The position numbers and the translations under genes are program-made. From positions 134,264,996 through 134,328,995 of the forward strand of contig NC_084829.1 of the NCBI RefSeq assembly GCF_033115175.1: a stretch of 64,000 bases of DNA, given 5' to 3'. Each line of letters starts with the position of its first letter. Positions within the stretch are counted from its first letter, which is position 1. The stretch is from Lepus europaeus (taxonomy: Eukaryota > Chordata > Mammalia > Lagomorpha > Leporidae). Positions 44,280-56,495 of the stretch are shown here, piece by piece. The notes below the pieces were generated by a model. The model was not told the DNA's origin, made no database searches, and was given only the letters and a program-made list of their open reading frames with translations.

Positions 44280-44528
44280 ATAACTCTCCACATTTCTTTG
44301 CTTGGCATTCAGTGCCTTCCGTGATATGACTACCTCCTTCCCTGCTCCACTCCTACTTTTCGTTAGCCAATGTGTTTGCTCCAGATAAGTGGCTGTACAT
44401 CTGCATATTTTCCTGAATAGTCTCATGAGTGAGGCTACATTTTGATTTGGTGGAGCCCCATCCTTCCTGAAAGGTCCTACCCAAATGCCACTTCTTCCTT
44501 GAAGCCTTTCCCAGTCACTCACCTGAAA
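44280..44528 (+). repeat. L2 3' end
   Basis: CCAAATGCCACTTCTTCCTT followed by GAAGCCTTTCCCAGTCACTC is the L2 signature for the region before the 3' end. Ancient and non-coding. Confidence 0.65.
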
Positions 44529-45780
44529 AGTGTAAGTTACAATATGGATGAAGTAGATTCTAGAACAGTTCAAATCAGCCTAAGTAAAACAATTAATAAC
44601 TGCAAGAAGCATAACAGTTGTAGGCTGTCATAAATGTAGATTTAACCACTCAGTGAAATTTATACATCTGAGCCAAGGATGGATTGACAACAGGGATGGA
44701 ATTCACGTAAAGAACAGAAATCTTCATTATATGTTCATAACTTTCCAGGAAGTTGTGAAAGAGGAAATCTGGTCCCAAGAAAGTTACTTTAATGTAGCAT
44801 AGAGTTGGATTTTTACAAGGATTGGATGAAGTAACCAGCTGTATAGTCAGTGTCCAATCAGAAGACCAAAATCACACAGTAATTTTAAGATGGAAAGTTT
44901 AAGTTAAAAAGTTAACTGCAGCAGAGGATTAACTGTAAAGGATGAGCCTTTACAGTTCTGAGGAAGTATAGCTACTGACAAAGGGAACAAACTTGGAAGA
45001 GAGGCTTCCTTCCAAAGACTGGGATTTAGTACTCTCTGGAAAAGTCCACTGAACAGAGGACAAGTTCCTGAGTTGATTGAAGACAGAGCTGGTCTGAGCG
45101 AACACTGCAAAGCTAGAAATTTCAGCTGAAACTAGTAAGCAAGAAACACCCTTGTGGGGTGCAGAGCCCGTCTGAGCAGATCTGGCAAATGAAGAATCAC
45201 AGGTGGATATTACAAGGACTTGACCCTCTGGGGGTTAAAAGAAGATATCCAAGAGGGATGCCACACCTTGGAAGTCAGAAAGTCACCTGAGAAAATGCCT
45301 GATGGAGATCTCTACAGGGGAGACGCTGTGTCTTGTTGGCCATCACCTTGTTGCCTGCCACACATGCTGCAGGAGCCTAGCTTGCAGAAATTGGCAAAGG
45401 GAAGAGCCTGCTTGGAAGATCGCAATAGATTAACTATAGAGGAGGACTTTCTCCTGCAGTGTCCCTCTAACGCCCTCTACTGATAAAGTTTGGCATCACG
45501 CCAGCAGCAAAGAAGATGCTTATGAAGTCCAACTCCCAATCAGTGAATTTGTAGCAGAACAGGTACTCAAAGGTAAAGTTGGAGTTATCAAATAAAAACA
45601 TGGGTAACCAAAACACTGCCAGAACCATTCTCTTCCTGTCATCTTTTTCTAGTCACCAGACAAAATGGATTTATAAATCGACGTCTCAGATTCTTAAGTC
45701 CCAGTGTTTCTCTAGACGGTATCATCAACATCATCATCATCAAAGAATTCCAAGAGAACAAAAACGTTTATTGAGATTTG
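44529..45780. other. Single-copy or unclassified old repeat
   Basis: No gene. The part at about 45290-45600 (GCAGAAATTGGCAAAGGGAA; GCCCTCTACTGATAAAGTTT) resembles an ancient interspersed repeat, but I cannot name it. A short (CAT)n run lies at 45726-45743. Confidence 0.4.
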
Positions 45781-45992
45781 TTACATTTATTACATACATT
45801 TTCTCTCTAATATAAGACAGCATAACAAGTGTTATACTTGGTAAGCAGTATGGAAGTGCTTGCTACTATTCTTTTTCTTATCTTACTTATGAAGAAACTA
45901 AGGTCCAAGGACATGTAGCTGGTAAGTGATGGATCTAAAATTTGAAATACAACTATGTGCCTACAAAATTGGGGCTCTTTTCACTATCTCAG
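45781..45992 (-). repeat. MIR
   Basis: The complement of a MIR on the + strand: ATGAAGAAACTAAGGTCCAA, AGCTGGTAAGTGATGGATCT, AATTTGAAATACAACTATGT. Confidence 0.65.
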
Positions 45993-46224
45993 CTGACTTT
46001 CCCATCAAGACACCATCTTTTTGTGTGTATTATGTGCTAACAAATTCCAGGTTTTAGGCTGAAAATACAGTGTCTTATCTTGGAAAAATTTAGCTGGCAT
46101 TCAGTTATTACTTTTTGGATGACATGTCTTTTCTTTTAATGCCTAAAATGCAACAGAAGTCAAGTTTTTCTTAAGAAATATTTGATAGCATCATTGAGAG
46201 CATGTTTACTGTCTGGTAATATCA

Positions 46225-46325
46225 CATCTCTACTGCCGGGTAATTCCACTGGCTGACATTTATGGAGCATGGAGTAGGCTTTAGACAAGACACTGAATGC
46301 CTTTTTCTGTGTAATTCTTGCCTAA
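46225..46325 (-). repeat. Possible MIR fragment
   Basis: CTGACATTTATGGAGCATGG and AGACACTGAATGCC match the right part of a MIR complement. The neighbouring L1 cuts it. Confidence 0.4.
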
Positions 46326-46339
46326 ACAAGAAGATAGAT

Positions 46340-47005
46340 ATAAAAGGTCTTCAAAAGTCTAATGGAAAGGCATTCGGATCTGGCTGAAAAGCCCATGAGA
46401 GCATTTAAGGCATGGAAAGCCAAGACATAGTGGCAAAAAATGTTCTGCATGAAGGGGCTCTGTGAGTGAGACCCCAGCGGGAAGAAGGGGCCATCAAAGA
46501 AGGATGTACTTTTCTCTGAAGAGAGGAGAGAACTTCCACTTTGCTTATTGCTCTGTCTAAATACCGATGGAGTTTGTGGACTCAAAAGTCTTCTATAGCC
46601 TTGGCAGCTCATGATAAGAGCCTCGGATGATCACTGATGACATAAATAAGAGTATCAATTGTCAAATCAACAACAGGAGTCGCTATGCACTTACTCGCCA
46701 TGTAGGACCTCTGTCCTTAATGAGTTGTACTATGAGAATTAATGGTAAAACTTGTCTTCAAACTGTACTTTATATTTTGTGTGTCTATGTGGGTGCCAAC
46801 TGTTGAAGTCTTTAGTTAGTATAGAGTTGGTCTTATGTATATAAAGTCAATTAAAAACAACCCTTAATAAAGAATGGGATAAGAGAGAGAGTAGGAGGTG
46901 GGATGGGAGTGGAGGTGTGGGAGTACAGGAATGGAGGGAAGAATCACTATATACCTAAAAGCTGTACATATGAAATTTGTATTCATTAAACAAAAGCCTT
47001 CTAAA
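46340..47005 (+). mobile_element. 5'-truncated lagomorph L1 3'UTR
   Basis: It starts at the block GGATCTGGCTGAAAAGCCCA, carries the G-rich tract (46880-46940), and ends CATTAAACAAAAGCCTTC. Left and right flanks share TATGGAAA/TAATGGAAA-like sequence, an eroded target duplication. Confidence 0.85.
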
Positions 47006-48320
47006 AAATTCATATGGAAAATATATACTATGAAAGAATTCTGTGTGGATTTCAAAATTATTTTGCACCAAAGTCTGTCAGTTGTAAAATCTTCCTGGGA
47101 TTTAAGTCAACTTCACACCTAGGTCTAATGCTGTGCCAGGAGTTACTGATATAACCTAAAAAGAACTTTACATTCTTAAAAATCTCACTGAATAATGGTA
47201 GCAATTGCAAAAACCTGGCATTTACTCACAATTAGTGAAAACAGCTTGCATAATATTCCCCAATTCTCACCCGTTTCGGTTTAAACCTTCCTTTCTGTTC
47301 ATGTATCACACCACATGGTGGCAGTCTTGCTTCTCATTTCCTCTTCTGCATTTTCATAGCAGAAAATGCTTTGTGATCTTGATTGTTACAGAGTGGGGAT
47401 TGAGTTTCGGAAAAAAGTAAAGCAAAAAACCCCAGACATCAAGTGGTGCAGAAGAACATTCTGGAAACAACTAGTAGGAAAAGAAATGTAGGCTTTTGTT
47501 AACTTATAATACTGAATTAGAAGGTCCCCAAAGTCCCTTCTATCTCTGATCTGTGATTCCAAAGGAGACTTGGCACTGAACCTGAACCTACAAGATTAAG
47601 AGAAAACTCAGCAGGGAAGGCAGAATGTTGGACAAGGGCTCAAAATCACACCTTAGAGAACAGCAAAACAGCAAGGGAGGTGAGAAGTGAGGGTGTTTTC
47701 CATCTCTTCCAAACAGAAGGCCTGAGAACAACAAGCTCAGCCAATCTCTGATAGTTCAGGCTCTCTAGGAAGAAAGGAATTACGGTTGTGATAGAAGCTA
47801 CAAATAAGGTAGGAAGCACTGGGTTCCATTTTCCACAGCCTGGGAAATGTGCTAAAATCAATCCTTGTTATAGAACTTACAACCTCAGAGGAAAATGAAA
47901 GAGAATCCACTTCTAACTGAAGGGGCTCTAACAGCTGATTAGAAGAGAAAGTACAATACCACCCCTATCCAATTAAGGCACAGTTTCAAGAGGATAAAGC
48001 CAACACCTGATTGATAACTGTGTATGGCTTTTAAAGAAAAAATAAGTTAACAGAAGGAAGCAGTTTGCATGGTGTCTTGAAAGGGAGGAGATTAAGAAGA
48101 ATTTTGTCCTCTACAGCAGTGTTCCAGGGTCCTGTTCACTTTGCACAGATATTTGGTTCATTTTGCCTGTGGGTACTTGTAAAATAAGACAGATAATTAT
48201 CCTAGTTTGGTAACCACTGAAACTATCCAAGTATTTTTCCTTTGAAAAATTTCCTGACCACTAATTATTTTTTGTTATGAAGAAAATATCTTAGTTTCAA
48301 TATTTGGAGAAAAGACAACA
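47006..48320. other. Single-copy DNA
   Basis: No gene, repeat or CpG island recognised over 1.3 kb. Confidence 0.4.
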
Positions 48321-48870
48321 AAATATTTCAGAGCACAAACTTTGGAGTCAGATACAGCAAGTTCAAGTTACTTGAACAAGTTACTCAACCTAATCATTTT
48401 ATGAAAGATTTATTTTATTTACTTGAAAGGCAGAGTTACAGAGAAGCAGAGGTGGGGTGGTGGGGAGAGTCTTCCATCAGCTGCTTCACTCCCCAGATGG
48501 CCACAACTGCCCGAACTGTGCCAATCTGAAGCCAGAAGCCAGGAGCTTCTTCCAGGTCTCCCATGTGGGTGAAGGGGCCCATGCACTTGGACCATCTTCT
48601 ACTGCTTTCCCAGGCCACAGCAGAGAGCTAGATCAGAAGTGGAGCAGTCGGAACTCAAACCCACGCACATATGGGATGCTGGCCGTGCAGGCAGCAGATT
48701 TACCCGCTACGCTACAGTACCAGCCTCTTAACTTAACCATTTATTTCATCCATGTAGAAAGATGAACATAGCACATCGCATTGCTGGGGAGGATTAACTG
48801 AGACAACAAATGTGAAGTGTCAAGTGAAGTTTCTGGTACATAATAGAATGTCCAGAAAAGGGGTACATAC
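48321..48870 (+). repeat. MIR split by a CSINE
   Basis: The left half (to 48401) has AACTTTGGAGTCAGATACAG and TTGAACAAGTTACTCAACCT. The right half (from 48728) continues GAGGATTAACTGAGACAACA and TTTCTGGTACATAATAGAAT. The two parts read through in MIR order once the CSINE is removed. Confidence 0.72.
48402..48727 (-). mobile_element. CSINE inside a MIR
   Basis: From TGAAAGATTTATTTTATTTA to GCTACAGTACCAGCCTC. It interrupts the MIR at 48321-48870. Confidence 0.88.
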
Positions 48871-49171
48871 TGCTATCAAAACTAATCATTTTCATTGATG
48901 CTTTATTAGTTTTGATGGGTATTTTTACTTGGTTTCATTGAGTTTTCTAGAGAATGTCATCTTGTGCATATAAAAATGTTTTACTCTGCCTTTATTAATT
49001 ACTGTTTCTTTTTCTTATCTCACTGTGTTTCTTGATCTTCTAGAACAAATGAGGAATTAATGGTGATAAGAGGCATTGTGTCGTAGCTTAACCTCAATGA
49101 ACATGCTGTTAGTAAGGCTCAACAAATAACATAAACATGAAAATATCACAAATGTCAAAAATCTGACTTCT
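48871..49171. other. Single-copy DNA
   Basis: About 300 bp of AT-rich sequence with no feature recognised. Confidence 0.4.
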
Positions 49172-49825
49172 TACCTATCCCACAGTTAAACTGCTGCCTG
49201 CAACACCAACATCCCATATCCAAATGAAAGTTCAAGTCTGGGGCCGGTGCTGTGGCGCAGCAGGTTAACACCCTGGCCTGAAGCACCAGCATGCCACATG
49301 GGTACTAATTCGACACCCGGCTGCTCCACTTCCGATCCAGCTCTCTGCTATGGCCTGGGAAAGCAGTAGAAGATGGCCCATATCCTTGGGCCCCTGTACC
49401 GGCATGGGAGACCTGGAGGAAGCTCCTGGCTCCTGGCTTCCGATTGGCCCAGTTCTGGCCATTGCTGCCAACTGGGGAGCGAACCATCGGATGGAAGACC
49501 TCTCTCTTTCTGCCTCTCCTCTCTCTGTGTAACTCTTTCAAATAAATAAATAAATCTTAAAAAAAAAAAAAAAGAAATTTCAAGTCTTTGCCACATTGCT
49601 TTTGATCCATCTCGCTGATAATGTGTCTGGGAAAGCAGCAGATGATGGCTCAACCACTGCCACCCTTGTGGGAAACCCAGGTGGAGTTCCTGGATCCTGG
49701 CTTTGGACTGGCCCAGCATTGGTCATTGTAGCCACTTGAGGAGTGAACCAATGGATGGAAGATTTCTCTCTCCTTCTCCCTCTCTGTGGCAGTCTGACTT
49801 TCAAAAAATTAATAAATCTTTGTAA
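49172..49825 (+). mobile_element. Old CSINE split by a younger CSINE
   Basis: The left part (49172-49240) holds the old head (AACTGCTGCCTGCAACACCA); the right part (from 49574) continues CCATCTCGCTGATAATGTGT to the tail at 49825. Removing the nested copy restores one C-repeat. Confidence 0.85.
49241..49573 (+). mobile_element. Younger CSINE nested in an older CSINE
   Basis: It starts GGGGCCGGTGCTGTGGCGCA and ends in AAATAAATAAATAAATC and A15. The flanks GAAAGTTCAAGTCT and GAAATTTCAAGTCT are a 14-bp target duplication with one change. Confidence 0.93.
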
Positions 49826-49857
49826 CAAAAAATACCCTTTTTAAAAAAATCATTTTT

Positions 49858-50835
49858 TAACTTTTATTTACTAAATGTAATTTCCAAAGTACACTTTATG
49901 GATTACAATGGCTTTTTCCCCACCATAACTTCCCTCCCCCCTGCACCCCTCCCATCTCCCGCTCCCTCTCCCATTCCATTCACATCAAGATTCATTTTCA
50001 ATTCTCTTTACATACAGACGATCAATTTACTATATATTAAGTAAAGATTTCATCAGTTTGCACCCACACAGAACATAAAGTGTAAAATACTATTTCAGTA
50101 CTAGTTATAGCATTAATTCACATTAGACAACACATTAAGGACAGAGATCCCACATGAGGAGTAAGTACACAGTGACTCCTGTTGTTGACTTAACAAGTTG
50201 ACACTCTTGTTCATGGCATCAGAAATCTCCCTAGGCTCTAGTCATGAGTTTCCAAGGCTATGGAAGCCTCTTGAGTTCGCTGACTTCGATCTTATTTAGG
50301 CAAGGTCATAGTCAAAGTGGAAGTTCTCTCCTCCCTTCAGAGAAAGGTACCTCCTTCTTTGATGGCCCATTCTTTCTACTGGGATCTCACTCACAGAGAC
50401 CTTTCATTTAGGTCTTCTTTTTTTTTTTTTTCCCAGAGTGTCTTGTCTTTCCATGCCTAAAATACTCTCATACGCTCTTCAGCCAGATCCAAATGCCTTA
50501 AGGGCTGATTCTGAGGCCAGAGTGCTGTTTAGGACATCTGCCATTCTATGAGTCTGCTGTGTATCCCATTTCCCATGTTGAATCGTTCTCTCCCTTTTTT
50601 ATTCTATCAGTTAGTATTAGCAGACACTAGTCTTGTTTGTGTGATCCCTTTGACTCTTAGGAGGAGATGTACAATTTGGGACATGCTCAATCGGACTTGC
50701 CCCAAATAGTGGAGTTAGAAATGTGCCAGGGGATTCCAATACAATCCCATCAAGATTGCATGTACCAATGCCATCTCTCTAGTCCAAGTGATCAATTTCA
50801 GGTCACAATTGATCACACTGATAGGTCTAAGAGTC
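49858..50835 (-). mobile_element. 5'-inverted (twin-primed) lagomorph L1
   Basis: The 3' segment lies on the - strand at 49858-50660 (tail TTTAACTTTTATTTACTAAA onward). At 50661 the sequence flips: 50661-50835 is L1 in + orientation (GAGGAGATGTACAATTTGGG). The two parts meet at neighbouring L1 positions; both contain the 12-nt CTAAGAGTCAAA. A 15-bp target duplication, AAAAAAATCATTTTT, flanks the whole at 49843-49857 and 50836-50850. Confidence 0.9.
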
Positions 50836-51986
50836 AAAAAAATCATTTTTATTAGGCTTTTTTTTTTGCCTTGCTTCGTATGTTTGGCTTTCCTTGTCTT
50901 TGAGCTGATGTCACAATCTATGTAATCTTTCTTAGTTGTTCATGATACTCAATATTAAGTTGCTAGTCTATGTAATTTTTCTAGCTTTATTCATTTTTCT
51001 ATTATATAATATTCCATTGTTTGAACACACCACAATCTGTTCACTCTGCTTTCAAGATACATTTGGATTGTTTATGCTTCTTTTGCTATCCTTAACAATA
51101 GGGCTATTTTTGTGTATTGTATCTGGGTACAAGAGTTGCCCTGATGATTACTAACAAGATGAGATTGGGCATCTCTCCCTACCTTTTATTCATATGTTTA
51201 TTTATCATGTTATATTTCTTCTGCTATGTAATGCCCCTTAATGTCTTTCACCCATTTTTCTACTGAGTTTTCTGCCTTTTTTCTCACTGATTTGTAACAA
51301 TTAGGCACTACACCAATCCTTTGGCATTTGCGTGAGTTATAAATATGTCTTGCAGTCTGTGGATTGTCTTTTCAACTTTATATAAAGTTTTTTTCCCACT
51401 AACTTAGGATATTGATTTTTATGTTATAAAATGTAACTATTTCATGATTAGTGCTTTTGGTATCTCATTTAAGAAATAGTGTCCAATCTTGAGATTATAT
51501 TCCTTCATATTTTCTTTTAAGAGTTTTAAAAATTTGCTCTTCAGATTTAAATTGTCAGTTAACCTGGAATTGATTTTTCTGTACAATATGAAGTGGGAAT
51601 TTTATTTTTTACATTGTTAACACATTTTCACAGCACTATGTAATGAAAAATTCTTTCCCACCTGGAATAGCAATATAAACTCTAACATATATCAACCTCT
51701 ATAACCTCTAACATATATAACATATATATGAGTGAGTCTGATTTTTTGGCTGCTAATTCTGTTTGACTAATCAATTTATCCAATTTATCTATTAGCTACA
51801 CTAATAGAGCACCCTTTAATCATATAGCTTTGTAAAAGGCTCTACTCTCTCAACAGGCAAGTCTCACCCTTTCATCCTAACCTTGTTCTCCTTCAGGAAG
51901 GTTTCTCAAGTTCTTCTAAAAAGTTTGTTGGCCCTGACCTCAACAGACATCTTTCCAAAGAGGAAATCCAAATCGCCAACAGACAC

Positions 51987-52364
51987 ATGAAAAAATGTTC
52001 AAGATCACTAGCAATCAGGGAAATGCAAATCAAAACCACAATGAGGTTTCACCTCACCCCGGTGAGAATGGCTCACATTCAGAAATCTACCAACAACAGA
52101 TGCTGGAGAGGATGTGGGGAAAAAGGGACCATAACCCACTGTTGGTGGGAATGCAAACTGGTTAAGCCACTATGGAAGTCAGTCTGGACATTCCTCAGAA
52201 ACCTGAATATAACCCTACCATTCAACCCAGCCATCCCACTCCTTGGAATTTACCCAAAGGAAATTAAATTGGCAAACAAAAAAGCCATCTGCACATTAAT
52301 GTTTATTGCAGCTCAATTCATAATAGCAAAGACCTGGAACCAACTGGATAAAGAAACTGGATAA
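51987..52364 (+). pseudogene. L1 ORF2 C-terminal fragment, frame broken
   Basis: 125 codons of ORF2p C-terminus with the Cys-rich motif [18 protein letters not shown]. Compared with the copy at 22 kb, a small deletion and a local duplication (ACTGGATAAAGAAACTGGAT, near 52343) shift the frame and stop it early. Not functional. Confidence 0.88.
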
Positions 52365-53171
52365 AGAAACTATGGGACATGTACTCTATAGAATACTATA
52401 CAGCAGTCAAAAACAATGAAACCTGGTCATTTGCAACAAGATGGAGCAATCTGGAAAACATCATGCTGAGTGAATTAAGCCAGTCCCAAAGAGACAAATA
52501 TCATTTGTTTTCCCTGATCGGTGACAACTAACTGAGCACCAAAGGGAAACCTGTGGAAGTGAAATGGACACTATGAGAAACAGTGACTTGATCAGCTCTT
52601 GTGCTGACTGTTGATGTACAATGTAATACTTTATCCCTTTTAGTATTTTTTTTGTTCTAGTACTAGTGGTTGAAATCTGTAATTAACACACAATTATTCT
52701 TAGGTGTTTAAATCTTAACTGAAAAGTGATCCTGGTGAAATATAAGAATGAGAAAAAGAGAGGGAGGAGATGTACAATTTGGGACATGCTCAATCGGACT
52801 TGCTCCAAATGATGGAGTTAGAAACGTGCCAGGGGATTCCAATACAATCCCATCAAGGTGGCATGTATCAATGCCATCTCACTAGTTCAGGTGATCAATT
52901 TCAGTTCACAATTGATGACTCTGATAGGTCTAAGAGTCAAAGGGATCACACAAACAAGACTAATGTCTGCTAATACTAACTGATAAAACCAAAAAAGGGA
53001 GAGAAGGATCCAACATGGGAAGGGGGAGACACAGCAGACTCATAGAATGGCAGATGTCCTAAATAGCACTCTGGCCTCAGAATCAGCCCTTAAGGCATTT
53101 GGATCTGGATGAAGAGCCTATGAGAGTATTTTAGGCATGGAAAGCCAAGACACTCTGGAAAAAAAAAAAAG

Positions 53172-53262
53172 AAGGAGGAGGAGAAGAAGAAGAAGAAGAA
53201 GAAGAAGAAGAAGAAGAAGAAGAAGAAGAAGAAGAAGAAGAAGAAGAAGAAGAAGAAGAAGA
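53172..53262. repeat. (GAA)n microsatellite, about 30 units, within L1
   Basis: A run of GAGGAG followed by about 27 uninterrupted GAA units. It lies at the place where sister L1 copies have a plain A-rich tract (for example near 23000). Confidence 0.95.
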
Positions 53263-54689
53263 CCTAAATGAAGGATCTCAGCGAGTGTGATCCCAGTGAA
53301 ATAACGGGGCCATCCAGGTAGGAGGTACCTTTCTCTGAAGGGAGGAGAGAACTTCCACTTTGACTATGACCCTGTCAGAATAAGATCGAAGTCAGCGTAC
53401 CCTAAAGGCTTCCATAACCTCGGCAACTCATGACTAGAGCCTAGGGAGATTACTGACGCCATAAACAAGAGTGTTAAATTGTTAAATCAACATCAAGAGT
53501 CACTGTGTACTTACGTCCCATGTGGGATCTGTCCTTAATGGGTTGTCCAATGTGAAGTAATGATATAGCTAGTACTGAAACAGTATTTTTACACTTTGTG
53601 TTTATGTGTGGGTGCAAACTGATGAAATCTTTACTTAGTATATACTGAAGCAATCTTCTGTATATAAAGATAATTGAAAATGAAAAAAAGAACCTTGGTG
53701 TTAAATTGGAAATTACATAGAAAATTAATCAATCTTTTTTAAAAAATATCATGCAGGATCTCTGTCATTAATTTGCTGTATACTATTATTTAATGCTATA
53801 ACTAGTACTCCAACAGTATTTTTTCACTTTGTGTTGCTATGTGAGGGCAAACTGTTGAAATCTTTATATATACTAAACTGATTTTCTGTATATAAAGAGA
53901 ATTAAAAATGAATCTTGATGTGAATGGAAGGGGAGAGCGAGCGGGAAAGGGGAGGGTTGCCAGGGGGAGGGAAGTTATGGGGGGGAAGCCATTGTAATCT
54001 GTAAGCTGTACTTTGGAAATTTATATTCATTAAATAAAAAAAAATAAAAAGCTTGTTGGGATTTAGGTTGGAATTGCATTAAGTCAATAAATCAATGTGG
54101 GAGGAAATCACTTTTAGACATTGAATTTAGACATTGAATTTTAGACATTGAATTTCCTATGTATTGAAATGGTAGATTGAATTTATTATGAATCTTATTT
54201 AATGTAATTCAATAACATAATTTTTACATGAAAGTCGTGTATTTGTTATTGTATGTCACGAAGCACTTTGTCTTGCAGATTCTGTCGATATTATATATTT
54301 GATGTTTCATTATCTTAATTATTTATTGCCAATTGAGCCAGATATGGCTGATTTACTCTCAATTTGCATTCCTACCATTTTAAGTGTCACTATCAATAAT
54401 TGCCACTGTCACTCCCAAATGGGAAACTAAAAATCTACATTTTGTAAATCCTCCTAAAGCTAATTTTATTTTTTGCAAATTAGTTTTCACCAGTTATATA
54501 CATTTATGAGAGTTGGAAGGCAAAAATGAAACAAAAGTCATTTTTGTGTTGCTTCACTTGTTTTCAGTGGGTAGGCAAGGTCACAGAGGTAGGAAATTTG
54601 TGTGCAGCCTTATTTAGCATCCAATCATGTTTCACAGGTATTGAGTTGAGAGGCAGTTGAAGAAGTGGTTTTCCAATTTCGGATTACTG

Positions 54690-55022
54690 AATTGTAGCTT
54701 TGGTGACTGTTTGCGCCCCCACCAAACTCCTGTGGTGAAACTTAATCACCACTGTGATGGCGTTAGGGAGTAAAGAACATTTGGGAGGCAACTGGGTCAC
54801 AAGGGTGGAATCCTCTTGAAAGGGACTAGTGCCTTTCCGCCTCTGCCATGTGAGGATGCAGAGCAAAATACGATCCATAAACCAGGAAGCGGCCCTCCAC
54901 CAGACACAGACTCTGCTTGCACCTTGATCTTGGACTTCCTAGTCCCCAACACTGTGAGAACTGAATTTCTGCTGTTTGTAAGTTTATGGTGTTTTGCTAC
55001 AGTAGACTGCATGGACTAAGAT
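54690..55022 (+). mobile_element. MaLR LTR (MLT1-like), solo
   Basis: It matches the remembered MLT1/MST LTR order: GTTAGGGAGTAAAGAACATT, GGAGGCAACTGGGTCACAAG, CCATGTGAGGATGCAGAG, AACCAGGAAGCGGCCCTCCA, CTTGATCTTGGACTTCC and GCTACAGTAGACTGCATGGA. No internal retroviral sequence is attached. The short frames here (67-71 codons) are not genes. Confidence 0.85.
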
Positions 55023-55872
55023 AGTGACCCATTTCTGATTGGTAGAGGCAGTTTTCTGAATCCCCAACATACTTATTGGACTTCATCTTGGAGAGGAACA
55101 TCTGTGTTCTGACATTCATACTGGGAAGCCAGATCTTCCAATGCTTTCATAAACATCTAATCTGCTCCTTTAAATCTGTTCCAGTTTAAATTACTATGAG
55201 TAGCTTTGATTGCCTGGTTGCTTGCCAATAAATAGAAACTCAAATTTTTGAATATTTCGCTTATATTCAACAACATTGCTGAACTCTGATTTATCTACAA
55301 ATTGGTGAATTTTCTTTGTATATCACCATGTCATGTACTAGTACTGACTAGTCTGCCTTTTAAAATGCTAATATATTTGATCTGCTTTTCTTTCTATACT
55401 GAACTGGCTAATATTTCAATGGGCTGCTAGTTGAAAATAATGAAAGTTCAGTTGCAAGCCTCCTTGTCTTAATCTCACTCTCTTAAAAGGGAAGTCTCTG
55501 GTGTTTTACCATTAGGTATAATTTATGTCATAAAGTGATTGTTTATGAATGTATTTTATCAGTTGTTAAGTTTGGTTTTATTCCTGTCCTCATAAAGGTT
55601 ATGTTTTAAATTATACATATATATTGGAATTCATTAAGTGCTTTTTAACAATCTATTGAAATAATCATCTGGCTTTCTTCTTTATCTATTCATTTAACAG
55701 ATTACAAATATTTACTTTCTCATGTGAAAGCAACCTTACATTCCTGGGATAAACTCACTGAGTCATGGTATATTATGACCAACTTTTAAATATTATCTGA
55801 TATGTTAAAAGCTTTATTGAGATTTATTTCATATACAAGAATTTTTACTTATTTAAAATGTCCATTTTAAAA

Positions 55873-56166
55873 AGATTTATTTATTTTGGAGAGAGAGAGA
55901 AAGATCTTCCATCTGCTGGTTGACTCCCCAGATGCCCATAGTAGCCAAGACCCGGCCAGGCTGAAGCCAGGCGCTCAGAACGCCATCTGGCTCAGCAACA
56001 CGGGTGACAGAAACCCAAGTCCTTTTGTCGTCATCTGCTGATTTCCAGGTGCATTACCAAGAAGCCGAGTCAGAAGTGGAGGAGCCAGGACTTGAACTAG
56101 GCACTCCATTATGAGATGTGGGCATCCCACGCAGGGGCTTAATCCACTGTGCCACTATAACTACCC
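55873..56166 (-). mobile_element. CSINE, old copy
   Basis: From AAAGATTTATTTATTTTGGA to TGTGCCACTATAACTACCCC. Diverged C-repeat. Confidence 0.78.
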
Positions 56167-56495
56167 CAAAATGGGCCACTGGAAAATTCTGACAAATGAA
56201 TACATCCATCAGATCATCACCACAATCAAGATAATGAACATATCTATCACTCCAAAAAGTTTCCTTTCTCCCTTTCACAATCTGTTCCTCCCACCATTTA
56301 CTTTCATCTTTTAATCCCTAGGGAAAAATTAATCTGCTTCCGATAATTTTGCATTTGCTTTAATTTTCTAAAATGTTGTACAAGTAGAATCATACAGTAT
56401 GTATTCAGCATTATGTAATTTCTTTCACTTAACTTACTTACAACTATTTTAAGATACATCAATGCTGTTACTGGCTGTATCAATAGTTCATGCTT

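Larger units (their letters stand above)
51932..54045 (+). mobile_element. 5'-truncated lagomorph L1, 2.1 kb, with target duplication
   Basis: It begins just upstream of the ORF2 C-terminus, has the 3'UTR with the internal duplication and ends in an A-rich tail. The flanks AAAAAGTTTGTTGG (51918-51931) and AAAAAGCTTGTTGG (54046-54059) are the duplicated target with one difference. It carries a (GAA)n expansion at 53172-53262. Confidence 0.93.
50855..55800 (-). mobile_element. Old L1 (L1M-type), interrupted
   Basis: Antisense ORF2 and 3' sequence: ATATTCCATTGTTTGAACAC (51009-51028), CTGTGGATTGTCTTTTCAAC, then after the inserted L1, GATTTAGGTTGGAATTGCAT (54060). Beyond the MLT1-like LTR, reverse-transcriptase-level sequence ACATTCCTGGGATAAACTCA (55739-55758) appears. 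No intact frame. Confidence 0.72.

Noticed and set aside
45220-45483. A possible small gene (87 codons)
   Set aside because: It overlaps sequence that looks like an old interspersed repeat, and no domain or splice context supports it.
54797-55019. Frames of 67-71 codons at 54.8-55.0 kb
   Set aside because: They lie entirely in an MLT1-like LTR, which has no protein.
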